NCBI GenBank assembly: GCA_965261795.1
Contig: OZ253476.1
Span: 496,001-560,000 of the forward strand
DNA length: 64,000 nt
Origin: CBDCFV01 sp965261795
GTDB taxonomy: Bacteria; Chloroflexota; Dehalococcoidia; Lucifugimonadales; UBA3495
Reading direction: 5' to 3'
Shown here: positions 25,001 to 32,669 of the stretch, one piece after another
Numbering within the stretch: the stretch's first letter is position 1
How the letters are laid out: the number at the start of each line of letters is the position of its first letter
Translations under genes and position numbers: made by a program
The notes under the pieces: generated by a model
The model's database searches: none
Told to the model about the DNA's origin: nothing
Seen by the model: only the letters and a program-made list of their open reading frames with translations

Positions 25001-25634
25001 TCGCGTCGTGGTCAACACCCCAGGTGACCTTCCCCGTCTCGGCTACGTTGGTGACCTTGACGGTGACCTTATGGTAGCCCATCATGCCCCCCCCGGTCTC
25101 AGCGTCGGAGGCCACCACGACCACCTTGTAGGTGTTATCGGTGGCATCGGAACCTGGCGGGTTCTCGAAGTCGGGGGACACACTCATATCGCCAGCGTCA
25201 TCATCGCCCCCAACGTCGAAGGTGAGGACGCCTTCCTTGCTGATGTCGAAGTGGTCGCCGTCAACACGGTCCGCATCTCCTACACCATCAATATCAACAG
25301 TGGACGCGTCGCCCGCCAGCACCGTCCAGGTGATGGGCATGGCGCCCTCCGGGTCCGTGGCCGTGAACGTCGCCACCGCGCCCTCGCCGTTCTCAGCGAA
25401 GTTCACCATGGTCATATTGTTCTGTTGCGCCTGGAGCAGGCCGCCGGGCAACAGGAACAGCAACCCAACGGCCAAGGCCGCGAGGACCGCAAGAAAAGGG
25501 AGAGTGAACCGTTTGTTCAAGAGAGGGGAAGCAGCAACGCCCCCACTAGCGGAGTGCGAGCCAAGGCTGCTTGGTAGGCTATTCCCTGATTTGGGGAATA
25601 AAACTCGGTTGGGGTCTTTACGAATGCCTTTCAT
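22047..25634 (-). CDS. Very large exported cadherin-like repeat protein with a dockerin-like C-terminal module
   Basis: About 1195 residues from the ATG at 25634; in-frame TTG starts reach 25670, and the ribosome site is ambiguous (GGAAGGA about 12 nt upstream). A signal/membrane helix LPFLAVLAALAVGLLFLLPG lies near residue 60. The body is cadherin-like repeats (NFAENGxxAVATFTATDPEG; VTVRASDGRMYADRMVKVTV) and Ig-like repeats, with one multi-domain block present twice (for example KKGMKVGAPVTATGNHGAVN in both copies). Asp/Asn-rich loops suggest calcium binding. The end, NSDSIERPEVIRAIQDYF ... PSVIKVIQRYFADL, matches the end of the 454-residue protein. Probably adhesion or a surface layer role; inference only. 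Confidence 0.86.
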   Translation of the reverse strand: MKGIRKDPNRVLFPKSGNSLPSSLGSHSASGGVAASPLLNKRFTLPFLAVLAALAVGLLFLLPGGLLQAQQNNMTMVNFAENGEGAVATFTATDPEGAMPITWTVLAGDASTVDIDGVGDADRVDGDHFDISKEGVLTFDVGGDDDAGDMSVSPDFENPPGSDATDNTYKVVVVASDAETGGGMMGYHKVTVKVTNVAETGKVTWGVDHDANNAADTPTLMQFQVGAILTASVTDGDIEGTDKTVAAARGDVEADPTWRWYRSSSKTSTGTMIDGAGSGTYTVTTADVGMYLRAVAYYVVTGNVDQETASLTSGYPVLGVRSGDNRLKFAPAAVSREVREGKKGMKVGAPVTATGNHGAVNYTLGNAAVGLDNGKFKIDQKTGQITTEVDLDFDETNTDEADQCKTRNECKVTVQATDASGDMTDTASSEANVFDNATVTIKITDVNEKPEFTGGPTAITVPENMTALAAAADVTYTAMDQDELNLTYDLRGDDASKFNLSASRVLSFKDEPDYEMPTDRNKDNVYEVTVRASDGRMYADRMVKVTVSGMDEGPMIMGKDSVNFAENGKDAVATFTATDPEGATPIVWSIATSVQVSAEGDLAEADNADAEDFTIDSEDGMLKFTSPPDFENLSGEGVASNTYKVVVVACDVALVSNACPASPNGQAGYHKVTVMVTNVAEKGKVAWTVDADGSDGHTAGTPKLMQFQVGASLMASVSDGDIAGGTKTPTINLTWRWFRGSAPINGAETDTYNVTTADVGSRIKVVATYRVGDSTSQETASLTSDYPVLAVRAGDNKLKFDPAMVSREVAESKKGMKVGAPVTATGNHGAVNYTLADSGDATTAAPKFKIDQKSGQITTNVDLDYDTEDANNCRDGDFCTVTVMATDASGDGTDATAPTINATVTIKVTDVNDKPTFVSENTAMSPMRITRDEDMTALADSGSEANVTYMATDPEELNVNLTLMGPDGAKFQLSFVGVLSFKMKPDYEMPADANKDNVYMVTVRASDGTMYEDRMVMVTVTDVDEAPVIMYGGLGISGPTSVSYAEDRRDAVATYTASGPNAASARWSLEGVDDGDFRISSGGGVLTFKTSPDFDNPADANTDNVYMVMVKARDSEGNMAERQVTVTVTGMDDTTPTPGDPLIDRYDTDNSDSIERPEVIRAIQDYFQQPVGTVLDRPSVIKVIQRYFADLSGGN

Positions 25635-25949
25635 CTTGCTAATCAATCCTTCCACAATATTTAACCTCACAAGCAGCGCTTAAACCCAGTCTAAAGCAAT
25701 GTTCAACGTGTCCGAACAGAGAAACTTCGGCAAAGAACCACCCACAGCATTCCTTAGTCAAAACGCCTACAAACTTACCACAAGATACCGCGATATTGTC
25801 AAGGGGCAGAATCGCAAATAACACGGAGTTTACGAAGTCCGATGTTGGACATTATCTTTCTTTGTCCAGCGTCAATAGATGCGCCGCCAAACACCGGGGA
25901 ATCGCATTTTGGCCAACCGTCGTGACCGGGCCGGACTGTAGGCAGGGCC

Positions 25950-26290
25950 TTTTCATTCTCTCGTCATTCCCGCCCCCGCCTTCGCGGGGGCAGGCTCTTC
26001 GCGGGATTGACGGAGAAGGCCGTGGATTCCCGCCTTCGCGGGAATGACGGAGAGAAGGCGCGGGATTGACGGGGAAGGCCGTGGGATTGACGGGGAAGGC
26101 CGTGGATTCCCGCCTTCGCGGGAATGACGGAGAGAAGGCGCGGGAATGACGGAGAGAAGGTGCGTCGTGTATTGAAGGTTTTGGCCGACAGTGCGGAGGG
26201 GCAGGGCGGTTTGTCGGCGAGAAGTGAGGTTGGACTTCGGCGAGAAGTGAGGTTGGACTTCGGCGAGAAGTGAGGTTGGACTTCTGTATA
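25950..26290. repeat. Family-1 palindromes and a 23-bp tandem repeat
   Basis: Scattered ATTCCCGCCTTCGCGGGAAT palindromes (about 25970-26150), then TTCGGCGAGAAGTGAGGTTG units of 23 bp in about 3.3 tandem copies (about 26213-26285). The preceding part (25671-25949), upstream of the large surface-protein gene, is AT-rich and gene-free and should hold its promoter. Confidence 0.85.
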
Positions 26291-26474
26291 ACCCTCTCAT
26301 TTTCTCCCATTCCGGGTCAACGGCGTGGATTCCCGCCCCCGCGGCTTGGTTGGATTTGCCCACGTCCAGAGGGCGGTGGGCACTACAGGTATTATAGCAG
26401 GGGAGTGTTTTACGAGCCAGCAAGGAGGAAGCGTCAGTAAGGGCCTTTTCATTTTCCGGGTTAGGTTAAATGGG

Positions 26475-27580
26475 TCTCGTCCTTCCCGCGAAAGCGGGAA
26501 CCTACACGACCGTGGCCTATGGCAACCTTCTCGTGGCGGGACCATATGGATTCCCGCCTGCGCGGGAATGACGAGAGCGGGACCATATGGATTCCCGCCC
26601 CCGCCTGTGCGGGGGTGACGTTCCTGCGCGGGAAAGACGGGAATATGGTTTCCCGCCTGCGCGGGAATGACGAGAGCAAGACCATATGGATTCCCGCCTG
26701 CGCGGGAATGACGAGAGCAGGACCATATGGATTCCCGCCTGCGCGGGAATGACGAGAGCGGGACCATCTGGATTCCCGCCTGCGCGGGAATGACGAGAGC
26801 AAGACCATATGGATTCCCGCCTGCGCGGGAATGACGAGAGCAAGACTATATGGATTCCCGCCTGCGCGGGAATGACGAGAGCAAGACTATATGGATTCCC
26901 GCCTGCGCGGGAATGACGAGAGCGGGACCATATGGATTCCCGCCTGCGCGGGAATGACGAGAGAATGACCATATGGATTCCCGCCTGCGCGGGAATGACG
27001 AGAGAATGACCATATGGATTCCCGCCTGCGCGGGAATGACGAGAGCAGGACCATATGGATTCCCGCCTGCGCGGGAATGACGAGAGCAAGACTATATGGA
27101 TTCCCGCCTGCGCGGGAATGACGAGAGCAAGACTATATGGATTCCCGCCTGCGCGGGAATGACGAGAGCAAGACCATCTGGATTCCCGCCTGCGCGGGAA
27201 TGACGAGAGCAAGACCATATGGATTCCCGCCTGCGCGGGAATGACGAGAGCGGGACCATCTGGATTCCCGCCTGCGCGGGAATGACGAGAGCAAGACTAT
27301 ATGGATTCCCGCCTGCGCGGGAATGACGAGAGCAAGACCATATGGATTCCCGCCTGCTCGGGAATGACGAGAGCAAGACCATATGGATTCCCGCCTGCTC
27401 GGGAATGACGAGAGCAAGACTATATGGATTCCCGCCTGCGCGGGAATGACGAGAGCAAGACCATATGGATTCCCGCCTGCGCGGGAATGACGAGAGCAAG
27501 ACTATATGGATTCCCGCCTGCGCGGGAATGACGTTCCTGCGCGGGAATGACGTTCCTGCGCGGGAATGACGAGAGAATGA
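26475..27580. repeat. Long palindrome array (family 1), about 24 units of 41 bp
   Basis: Regular 41-bp units: ATTCCCGCCTGCGCGGGAAT, then GACGAGAGCAAGACCATATGG with small variations (CAAGACTAT, CGGGACCAT, AATGACCAT). Two units carry GCTCGG in place of GCGCGG. It is flanked by GGAAGCGTCAGTAAGG on both sides (about 26419 and 27589), with GGCCTTTTCATT/AATGAAAAGGCC next to it. Long open frames across it are periodic artefacts. There are no cas genes, and the spacers are near-identical, so it is not CRISPR. Confidence 0.95.
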
Positions 27581-27702
27581 AAAGGCCCTGGAAGCGTCAG
27601 TAAGGAGAAGGCCCATGCTATAATCCACCCAAGATTTGAAGCCTATGACTTACGGATGTTGCGCACAGCCCAGCTTGCCGGGCGAAGGACCGGCGCCGTT
27701 TA

Positions 27703-28116
27703 ATGAGGGATGACAGACCGGAACAGCGGGAATCCATCTGGTCCGTTCCCTCAAGGTGGCATGGCTGGTATTTCTTGGTGTTCACTGTTATGGCGGTGCT
27801 TAGCACTGGGTACATTGGCTGGGAAGAGTATCATAACCCGGAGAACAAGGGCTTCTACGCAACCTTTCTGGCCATAGTGCGCAACGCCGGCGCTTCCATT
27901 ATATTTTCGGCAGGGTTTGCAGTTATCACAGTAGAGGTGCTGGGCATGATAGGAGACACGTTTATCCGGCGGCGCTACTTGAGGCAAGGGCGCCACCAGG
28001 GGCGCGAGGAAGGGCGCGAGGACGAGCGGCGAGCATGGCAGGCTTGGAATAACCGGCGGAAGGGAGCGGAGGCCCGGGGGGAGGATTTCAACGAACCGCC
28101 GCCAGGCTCGCCCTGA
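27703..28116 (+). CDS. Hypothetical membrane protein with a charged, repetitive C-terminal tail
   Basis: 137 residues. Two membrane helices (WYFLVFTVMAVLSTGYIGW, about residues 22-40, and ASIIFSAGFAVITVEVLGMI, about 64-83) enclose EEYHNPENKGFYATFLAIVR. The tail FIRRRYLRQGRHQGREEGRE continues Arg/Glu/Gly-rich, probably a cytoplasmic coiled coil. I recall similar small membrane proteins with (GREE)n tails in this lineage, without known function. A 23-bp segment of the gene (27837-27859) recurs just after its end at 28122-28144. Flanked on both sides by arrays. Confidence 0.65.
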   Translation: MRDDRPEQRESIWSVPSRWHGWYFLVFTVMAVLSTGYIGWEEYHNPENKGFYATFLAIVRNAGASIIFSAGFAVITVEVLGMIGDTFIRRRYLRQGRHQGREEGREDERRAWQAWNNRRKGAEARGEDFNEPPPGSP

Positions 28117-28190
28117 GCCTGCCCGGAGAACAAGGGCTTCTACGAAACCCTCCTTCATTCCCGCCTGTCTCCCGTCATTCCCGCGGGGGC

Positions 28191-28533
28191 GCTGACAAGG
28201 GTATGTAAATTGGATTCCGGCCTACGCCGGAATGACGGAATGGGCCCGCCTGGATTCCGGCCTACGCCGGAATGACGGAATGGGCCCCCTTGGATTCCGG
28301 CCTACGCCGGAATGACGGAATGGGACCCCTTGGATTCCGGCCTGCGCCGGAATGACGGATGGGAGCGCCTGGATTCCGGCCTGCGCCGGAATGACGGAAT
28401 GGGACCCCTTGGATTCCGGCCTGCGCCGGAATGACGGAATGGGAGCGGTTTTGTATTTGAGCAAGCCTACCCTACTACGCGGTCTCACGTTCAACTGCGT
28501 AAAGTCCCAAATGAAATACATACCCTTGTCAGC
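28191..28533. mobile_element. MITE-like element: 17-bp terminal inverted repeats around a family-2 palindrome array
   Basis: GCTGACAAGGGTATGTA (28191-28207) and its exact reverse complement (28517-28533) bound 343 bp. Inside are six family-2 palindromes and an about 75-bp unique segment shared with 17.88-17.96 kb. No coding capacity and no obvious target-site duplication. Single ends of the same element lie at 17963-17979 and 19848-19864. Assignment as a non-autonomous mobile element is inference. Confidence 0.6.
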
Positions 28534-28731
28534 CGCCTTCGCAGGGAAGACGAATAAAAGATAACCCGTCATTCCCCCAATCGTCATTCCCGCGAAGGCG
28601 GGAATCCACACCCACGGCCTAAGTTCCCCGCCTTCGCGGGGAAGACGAATAAAAGGTGACCCGTCATTCCCGCCTCCCTCCCGTCATTCCCGCGAAGGCG
28701 GGAATCCAGGGGGCAGGGACGGGAATCCACA

Positions 28732-29019
28732 TCAACCTACCCCCTCATACAAGTCCGCCCACGCCGGATTACCCTCCTCAATCAACCGGACCTTCCATGC
28801 CCGGTTCCAATTCTTGAGGGCCTTCTCCCTGACTATGGCGCTTTCCATAGTCTCGTGGACTTCATACCAGACCAGCTTGTGCACCTTATAACGTCTCGTG
28901 AACCCCTCCACCAAATCGCTCTTGTGCTGCCACACCCGTTGTACCAAATTCGAGGTCACGCCAACGTACAACGTCCCCCAGGGTTTGCTGGCAAGCATAT
29001 AAACGCAAGGTGTCCTCAT
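28732..29019 (-). CDS. GIY-YIG nuclease domain protein, copy 1
   Basis: 95 residues, a single GIY-YIG domain of the small UvrC-like/UPF0213 type: CVYMLASKPWGTLYVGVTSN gives the paired GIY- and YIG-equivalent strands (VYML, YVGVT), then LVQRVWQHKSDLVEGFTRRY, HKLVWYEVHETMESAIVREK with the conserved metal-binding Glu, and ALKNWNRAWKVRLIEEGNPA. Such proteins are predicted metal-dependent endonucleases of unknown target. It is one of two copies 746 bp apart, differing at two bases (both changing an amino acid: Trp/Arg and Asn/Lys), embedded in palindrome arrays, which suggests a link to the repeats. Confidence 0.9.
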   Translation of the reverse strand: MRTPCVYMLASKPWGTLYVGVTSNLVQRVWQHKSDLVEGFTRRYKVHKLVWYEVHETMESAIVREKALKNWNRAWKVRLIEEGNPAWADLYEGVG

Positions 29020-29039
29020 CTACGACTATGGCCCTTCAT

Positions 29040-29477
29040 CTGTCAATATTGAGACCTTTGGTTCCCCGCCTTCGCGGGGAAGACGAATATTGGTTCCCCG
29101 CCTTCGCGGGGAAGACGAATAAAAGGGGAAGACGAATAAGCGGGGAAGACGAATAAAAGGTGACCCGTCATTCCCCCTCTCGTCATTCCCGCCTGTCTCC
29201 CGTCATTCCCACCTGTCTCCCGTCATTCCCGCCTGTCTCTCGTCATTCCCGCGAAGGCGGGAATCCAGGGGCAGGGACGGGAATCCACACCCACGGCCTA
29301 AGTTCCCCGCCTTCGCGGGGAAGACGAATATTGGTTCCCCGCCTTCGCGGGGAAGACGAATAAAAGGTGACCCGTCATTCCCCCTCTCGCCATTCCCGCC
29401 TCCCTCCCGTCATTCCCGCCTCCCTCCCGTCATTCCCGCGAAGGCGGGAATCCAGGGGGCAGGGACGGGAATCCACA
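29040..29477. repeat. Mixed array: family 3 (TTCCCC-N8-GGGGAA) and family 1 palindromes
   Basis: TTCCCCGCCTTCGCGGGGAA plus GACGAATA units alternate with CGTCATTCCCGCCTGTCTC half-units and ATTCCCGCGAAGGCGGGAAT palindromes. It lies between the two GIY-YIG copies and is part of the 746-bp duplicated unit. No gene. Confidence 0.92.
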
Positions 29478-29765
29478 TCAACCTACCCCCTCATACAAGT
29501 CCGCCCACGCCGGATTACCCTCCTCAATCAACCGGACCTTCCATGCCCGGTTCCATTTCTTGAGGGCCTTCTCCCTGACTATGGCGCTTTCCATAGTCTC
29601 GTGGACTTCATACCAGACCAGCTTGTGCACCTTATAACGTCTCGTGAACCCCTCCACCAAATCGCTCTTGTGCTGCCACACCCGTTGTACCAAATTCGAG
29701 GTCACGCCAACGTACAACGTCCCCCGGGGTTTGCTGGCAAGCATATAAACGCAAGGTGTCCTCAT
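29478..29765 (-). CDS. GIY-YIG nuclease domain protein, copy 2
   Basis: 95 residues, identical to copy 1 except Arg for Trp in ASKPRGTL and Lys for Asn in KALKKWNR. The DNA differs at only two positions over 288 bp, so the duplication is recent. Relatives commonly have basic residues at the second site (KKWxRxWK), so copy 2 may be closer to the ancestral form and copy 1 the altered one; this is a judgement from family memory. Flanking array sequence is duplicated with the gene. Confidence 0.9.
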   Translation of the reverse strand: MRTPCVYMLASKPRGTLYVGVTSNLVQRVWQHKSDLVEGFTRRYKVHKLVWYEVHETMESAIVREKALKKWNRAWKVRLIEEGNPAWADLYEGVG

Positions 29766-30708
29766 CTACGACTATGGCCCTTCATCTGTCAATATTGAGA
29801 CCTTTGGTTCCCCGCCTTCGCGGGGAGGACGAATATTGGTTCCCCGCCTTCGCGGGGAAGACGAATAAAAGGGGAAGACGAATAAGCGGGGAAGACGAAT
29901 AAAAGGTGACCCGTCATTCCCCCTCTCGCCATTCCCGCCTGTCTCTCGTCATTCCCGCCTGTCTCTCGTCATTCCCGCCTGTCTCTCGTCATTCCCGCGA
30001 AGGCGGGAATCCAGGGGCAGGGACGGGAATCCACACCCACGGCCTAAGTTCCCCGCCTTCGCGGGGAAGACGAATATTGGTTCCCCGCCTTCGCGGGGAA
30101 GACGAATAAAAGGGGAAGACGAATAAAAGGTGACCCGTCATTCCCCCTCTCGCCATTCCCGCCTGTCTCCCGTCATTCCCGCCTGTCTCTCGTCATTCCC
30201 GCGAAGGCGGGAATCCAGGGGCAGGGACGGGAATCCACACCCACGGCCTAAGTTCCCCGCCTTCGCGGGGAAGACGAATATTGGTTCCCCGCCTTCGCGG
30301 GGAAGACGAATAAGCGGGGAAGACGAATAAAAGGTGACCCGTCATTCCCCCTCTCGCCATTCCCGCCTGTCTCCCGTCATTCCCGCCTGTCTCCCGCCAT
30401 TCCCGCCTGTCTCTCGTCATTCCCGCGAAGGCGGGAATCCAGGGGCAGGGACGGGAATCCACACCCACGGCCTAAGTTCCCCGCCTTCGCGGGGAAGACG
30501 AATATTGGTTCCCCGCCTTCGCGGGGAAGACGAATAAAAGGGGAAGACGAATAAGCGGGGAAGACGAATAAAAGGGGAAGACGAATAAGCGGGGAAGACG
30601 AATAAAAGGCGACCCGTCATTCCCCCTCTCGCCATTCCCGCCTGTCTCTCGTCATTCCCGCCTGTCTCTCGTCATTCCCGCGGGGGCGGGAATCCACAGG
30701 CCCTGCGC
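29766..30708. repeat. Mixed family 1/family 3 array with repeated about 200-bp higher-order units
   Basis: Units beginning GGTGACCCGTCATTCCCC and ending in paired TTCCCCGCCTTCGCGGGGAA palindromes recur at about 29906, 30130, 30334 and 30607, matching the sequence at about 29160 and 29367. Successive units differ by loss or gain of half-units. No genes. Confidence 0.92.
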
Positions 30709-31152
30709 TCAAGACCCATTCGCAATCCTGGCAAAGCCGTAGTAGGTGTCCGCGTCCAACACGCGTTGCAATCCTTCCTCGCTCACGTTCACCGGATGTA
30801 CCGGAGTAGACCAAGTATCGGTTAGCTCGTAATGCAGGTCCGTTAACGAAATAGGCTCGTTGCGCCGCGCCAACAGCAGGCGGAAGGCGATTTCCTGGAT
30901 GCTCATATCCGTCCGGATGAACCCGTCTTCATCTTCGTAATGGTCGGCAATCTCCTCCACCAACGCTTGTGGATCGGTCAACTCGTGGGTTGGCGTGTCA
31001 AGCGAAGGGCAGGCAGGCACCCGCCGCTGGGCTATCACGACTACGGCCGAGCGTTTAAGTTCCACCAGCCTGTCAAAACTGATGGAGTACAATGTCAGAG
31101 CTTCAAATTCCTGTTCCGGCTCGTCATCGATTTCAGGGGCGGGGGTAGTCAT
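30709..31152 (-). CDS. Hypothetical protein coupled to moeA
   Basis: 147 residues, acidic, no membrane segment. N-terminus MTTPAPEIDDEPEQEFEALT, middle SFDRLVELKRSAVVVIAQRR, later ALVEEIADHYEDEDGFIRTD and EIAFRLLLARRNEPISLTDL. Its ATG overlaps the stop of moeA by 4 bp (31149-31152), so it is translated from the same message. A molybdenum-cofactor connection is suggested only by this coupling. The gene ends against a palindrome array and its last residues (ARIANGS) are followed directly by repeat DNA. Confidence 0.7.
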   Translation of the reverse strand: MTTPAPEIDDEPEQEFEALTLYSISFDRLVELKRSAVVVIAQRRVPACPSLDTPTHELTDPQALVEEIADHYEDEDGFIRTDMSIQEIAFRLLLARRNEPISLTDLHYELTDTWSTPVHPVNVSEEGLQRVLDADTYYGFARIANGS

Positions 31153-32660
31153 ACGTTAACCTCTTCGTTCCAGTCCAACATAATCAGCTTTACTTGTTCT
31201 CCGGTTTCCTTGGAGGCCAGGTCCTCCGGACAAATCGCCAGTCCGTTGGCTTGGGCCATGGACGTGAGAATATTGGACCCTTGAGGGCCCGTTGGGGTTG
31301 CGTAATACGTGCCGTCTTTACGGACAACCTGCACCCTGGCGTACACGCGGCGTCCGTCGTAGTTGTGGATCGGCCCGGTGAGCACCCCATCCACCGTGGG
31401 ACGGGTCAAATTGGGCCTTCCAAGCATGGTAAGAATCGCAGGGCGCGCAAACACCTCGAACGCTACCATTGCGCTGACAGGGTTTCCCGGCAACCCCAGC
31501 AAGGGAATGGACCGGCCGCTCTCATCCCCCCTTCCCGTCTTTCCTGCGTAGCCTGCCCCCAAGAGATTCCCGCCTTCGCGGGAATGACGTTGGGGGGCGG
31601 GAAATCCGCCAGGGGCGGGAAATCCGCCAGGGGCGGGAAACCCGCTAGGGGCGGGAAATCCGCCAGGGGCGGGAAACCCGCCAGGGGCGGGAAATCCGCC
31701 AGGGGCGGGTTTGATATGCCCGAAAGCAAGCGGCTTGGCGGGGCGCATCCGCACCGACCAGAAGTTCATGTCGCCCCGCTGGGTCAGGACATCCTTAACG
31801 ATGTCGTAGTCCCCCTTGGAAACCCCGGCGGAGGTGATAATCAGGTCTGACCCCGCCGTCTCGTTAAGCTTGCTATTAAGGTCTTCAAGATTGTCACGGG
31901 CAATTCCCACGACCTTTGGAATACCGCCGCAGGCCGCCACGGAAGCCGCGACGCTGAAACTGTTGCTATCGAAAATCTTTCCCGGCTCCAGGGGCTGGCC
32001 GCTGGGCACCAATTCGTCACCCGTGGACAAAATGGACACCACGGGCCGGCGCACTACCTTGACGGTCTGTATCCCCAATGACGCCATGACGCCGATGACC
32101 GATGGACGAATGACAATGCCGGCGTGCAGCACATGCTGGCCGGTGTGCACGTCTTCCCCCGCCGGCCGAACATTGCCGCCCAGCGGCAAGCTGGCAAGAA
32201 TAGCTATGTGGTCACTGGAATGCCCCGCCCGGCGCCGGGCCACTTCATCCGTCTCTTCGAAGGGCACCACCGTGTCCGCACCGTCGGGTATGGGCGCCCC
32301 GGTCATAATGCGGACCGTTGTCCCGGGAACCACGGTCTGGGTTGAAACTTGCCCGGCGGCCACGATCCCGATAACGTCCAGACTCTTGGGCGAGTCAGGC
32401 GACGCGCCTTGAATGTCTTGGTTCCGCACGGCGTACCCGTCCATCGCGGAGTTGGCCAACGGAGGTAAGTCCAAGGGAGACAGGACCTCTTCGGCCAGAA
32501 CCTGCCCAAGGGTGTCGAGCAAGGATTTCTCCACCGGCTCCAAGGAGCTGAAAGAGGCCATTATCCGCTCGAAAGCTTCCTCAACGCCCAGCATGTCTTC
32601 GTCTACGTGCCGGTGGGCGTGCTCGTTGGCATGGGACTGTCTGTGATGATGGCTTGCCAT
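31149..32660 (-). CDS. moeA: MoeA, molybdopterin molybdenumtransferase, with a repeat-derived insertion
   Basis: Inserts molybdate into adenylylated molybdopterin. 503 residues against a usual about 400-410. Motifs in order: SAMDGYAV (71-78), GTTVRIMTGAPIPDGADTVV (113-132), LSTGDELVPSG (211-221), DSNSF (231-235), ITSAGVSKGDYD (275-286), MRPAKPLAFG (305-314), LGLPGNPVSAMV (388-399). The N-terminus is His-rich (HHHRQSHANEHAHRH, 4-18), perhaps metal-binding. Residues about 317-383 are a non-native insertion of six GGFPAP-type hexapeptides plus a translated palindrome (QRHSREGGNLLG), between the substrate loop and the LPGNP motif. The ATG at 32660 has GAGGAG about 6 nt upstream. It overlaps the next gene by 4 bp. 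Confidence 0.92.
   Translation of the reverse strand: MASHHHRQSHANEHAHRHVDEDMLGVEEAFERIMASFSSLEPVEKSLLDTLGQVLAEEVLSPLDLPPLANSAMDGYAVRNQDIQGASPDSPKSLDVIGIVAAGQVSTQTVVPGTTVRIMTGAPIPDGADTVVPFEETDEVARRRAGHSSDHIAILASLPLGGNVRPAGEDVHTGQHVLHAGIVIRPSVIGVMASLGIQTVKVVRRPVVSILSTGDELVPSGQPLEPGKIFDSNSFSVAASVAACGGIPKVVGIARDNLEDLNSKLNETAGSDLIITSAGVSKGDYDIVKDVLTQRGDMNFWSVRMRPAKPLAFGHIKPAPGGFPAPGGFPAPGGFPAPSGFPAPGGFPAPGGFPAPQRHSREGGNLLGAGYAGKTGRGDESGRSIPLLGLPGNPVSAMVAFEVFARPAILTMLGRPNLTRPTVDGVLTGPIHNYDGRRVYARVQVVRKDGTYYATPTGPQGSNILTSMAQANGLAICPEDLASKETGEQVKLIMLDWNEEVNV
31512..31712. repeat. In-frame insertion within moeA: six 18-bp repeats plus a family-1 palindrome
   Basis: 18-bp units GGGGCGGGAAATCCGCCA (about 31593-31710) and a palindrome ATTCCCGCCTTCGCGGGAAT at 31566-31585, identical to the intergenic family. 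The whole about 200 bp keeps the moeA frame. Confidence 0.88.
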
Positions 32661-32669
32661 AAGCTCCTC

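Noticed and set aside
26475..27580. CRISPR-like periodicity
   Set aside because: The repeated unit is a short palindrome plus a nearly constant spacer. Spacers are not diverse, and no cas gene is present.
26517..27628. Long open frames across the arrays (for example 233 and 178 residues)
   Set aside because: They encode only periodic SFPRRRES / VIPAQAGIH peptides in several frames at once, a by-product of the 41-bp palindrome units. The same holds for frames at 15274, 19966, 20169, 28222, 29160, 29906 and 30130.
28191..28533. Target-site duplication of the MITE-like element
   Set aside because: No direct repeat of useful length was found immediately outside the inverted ends.
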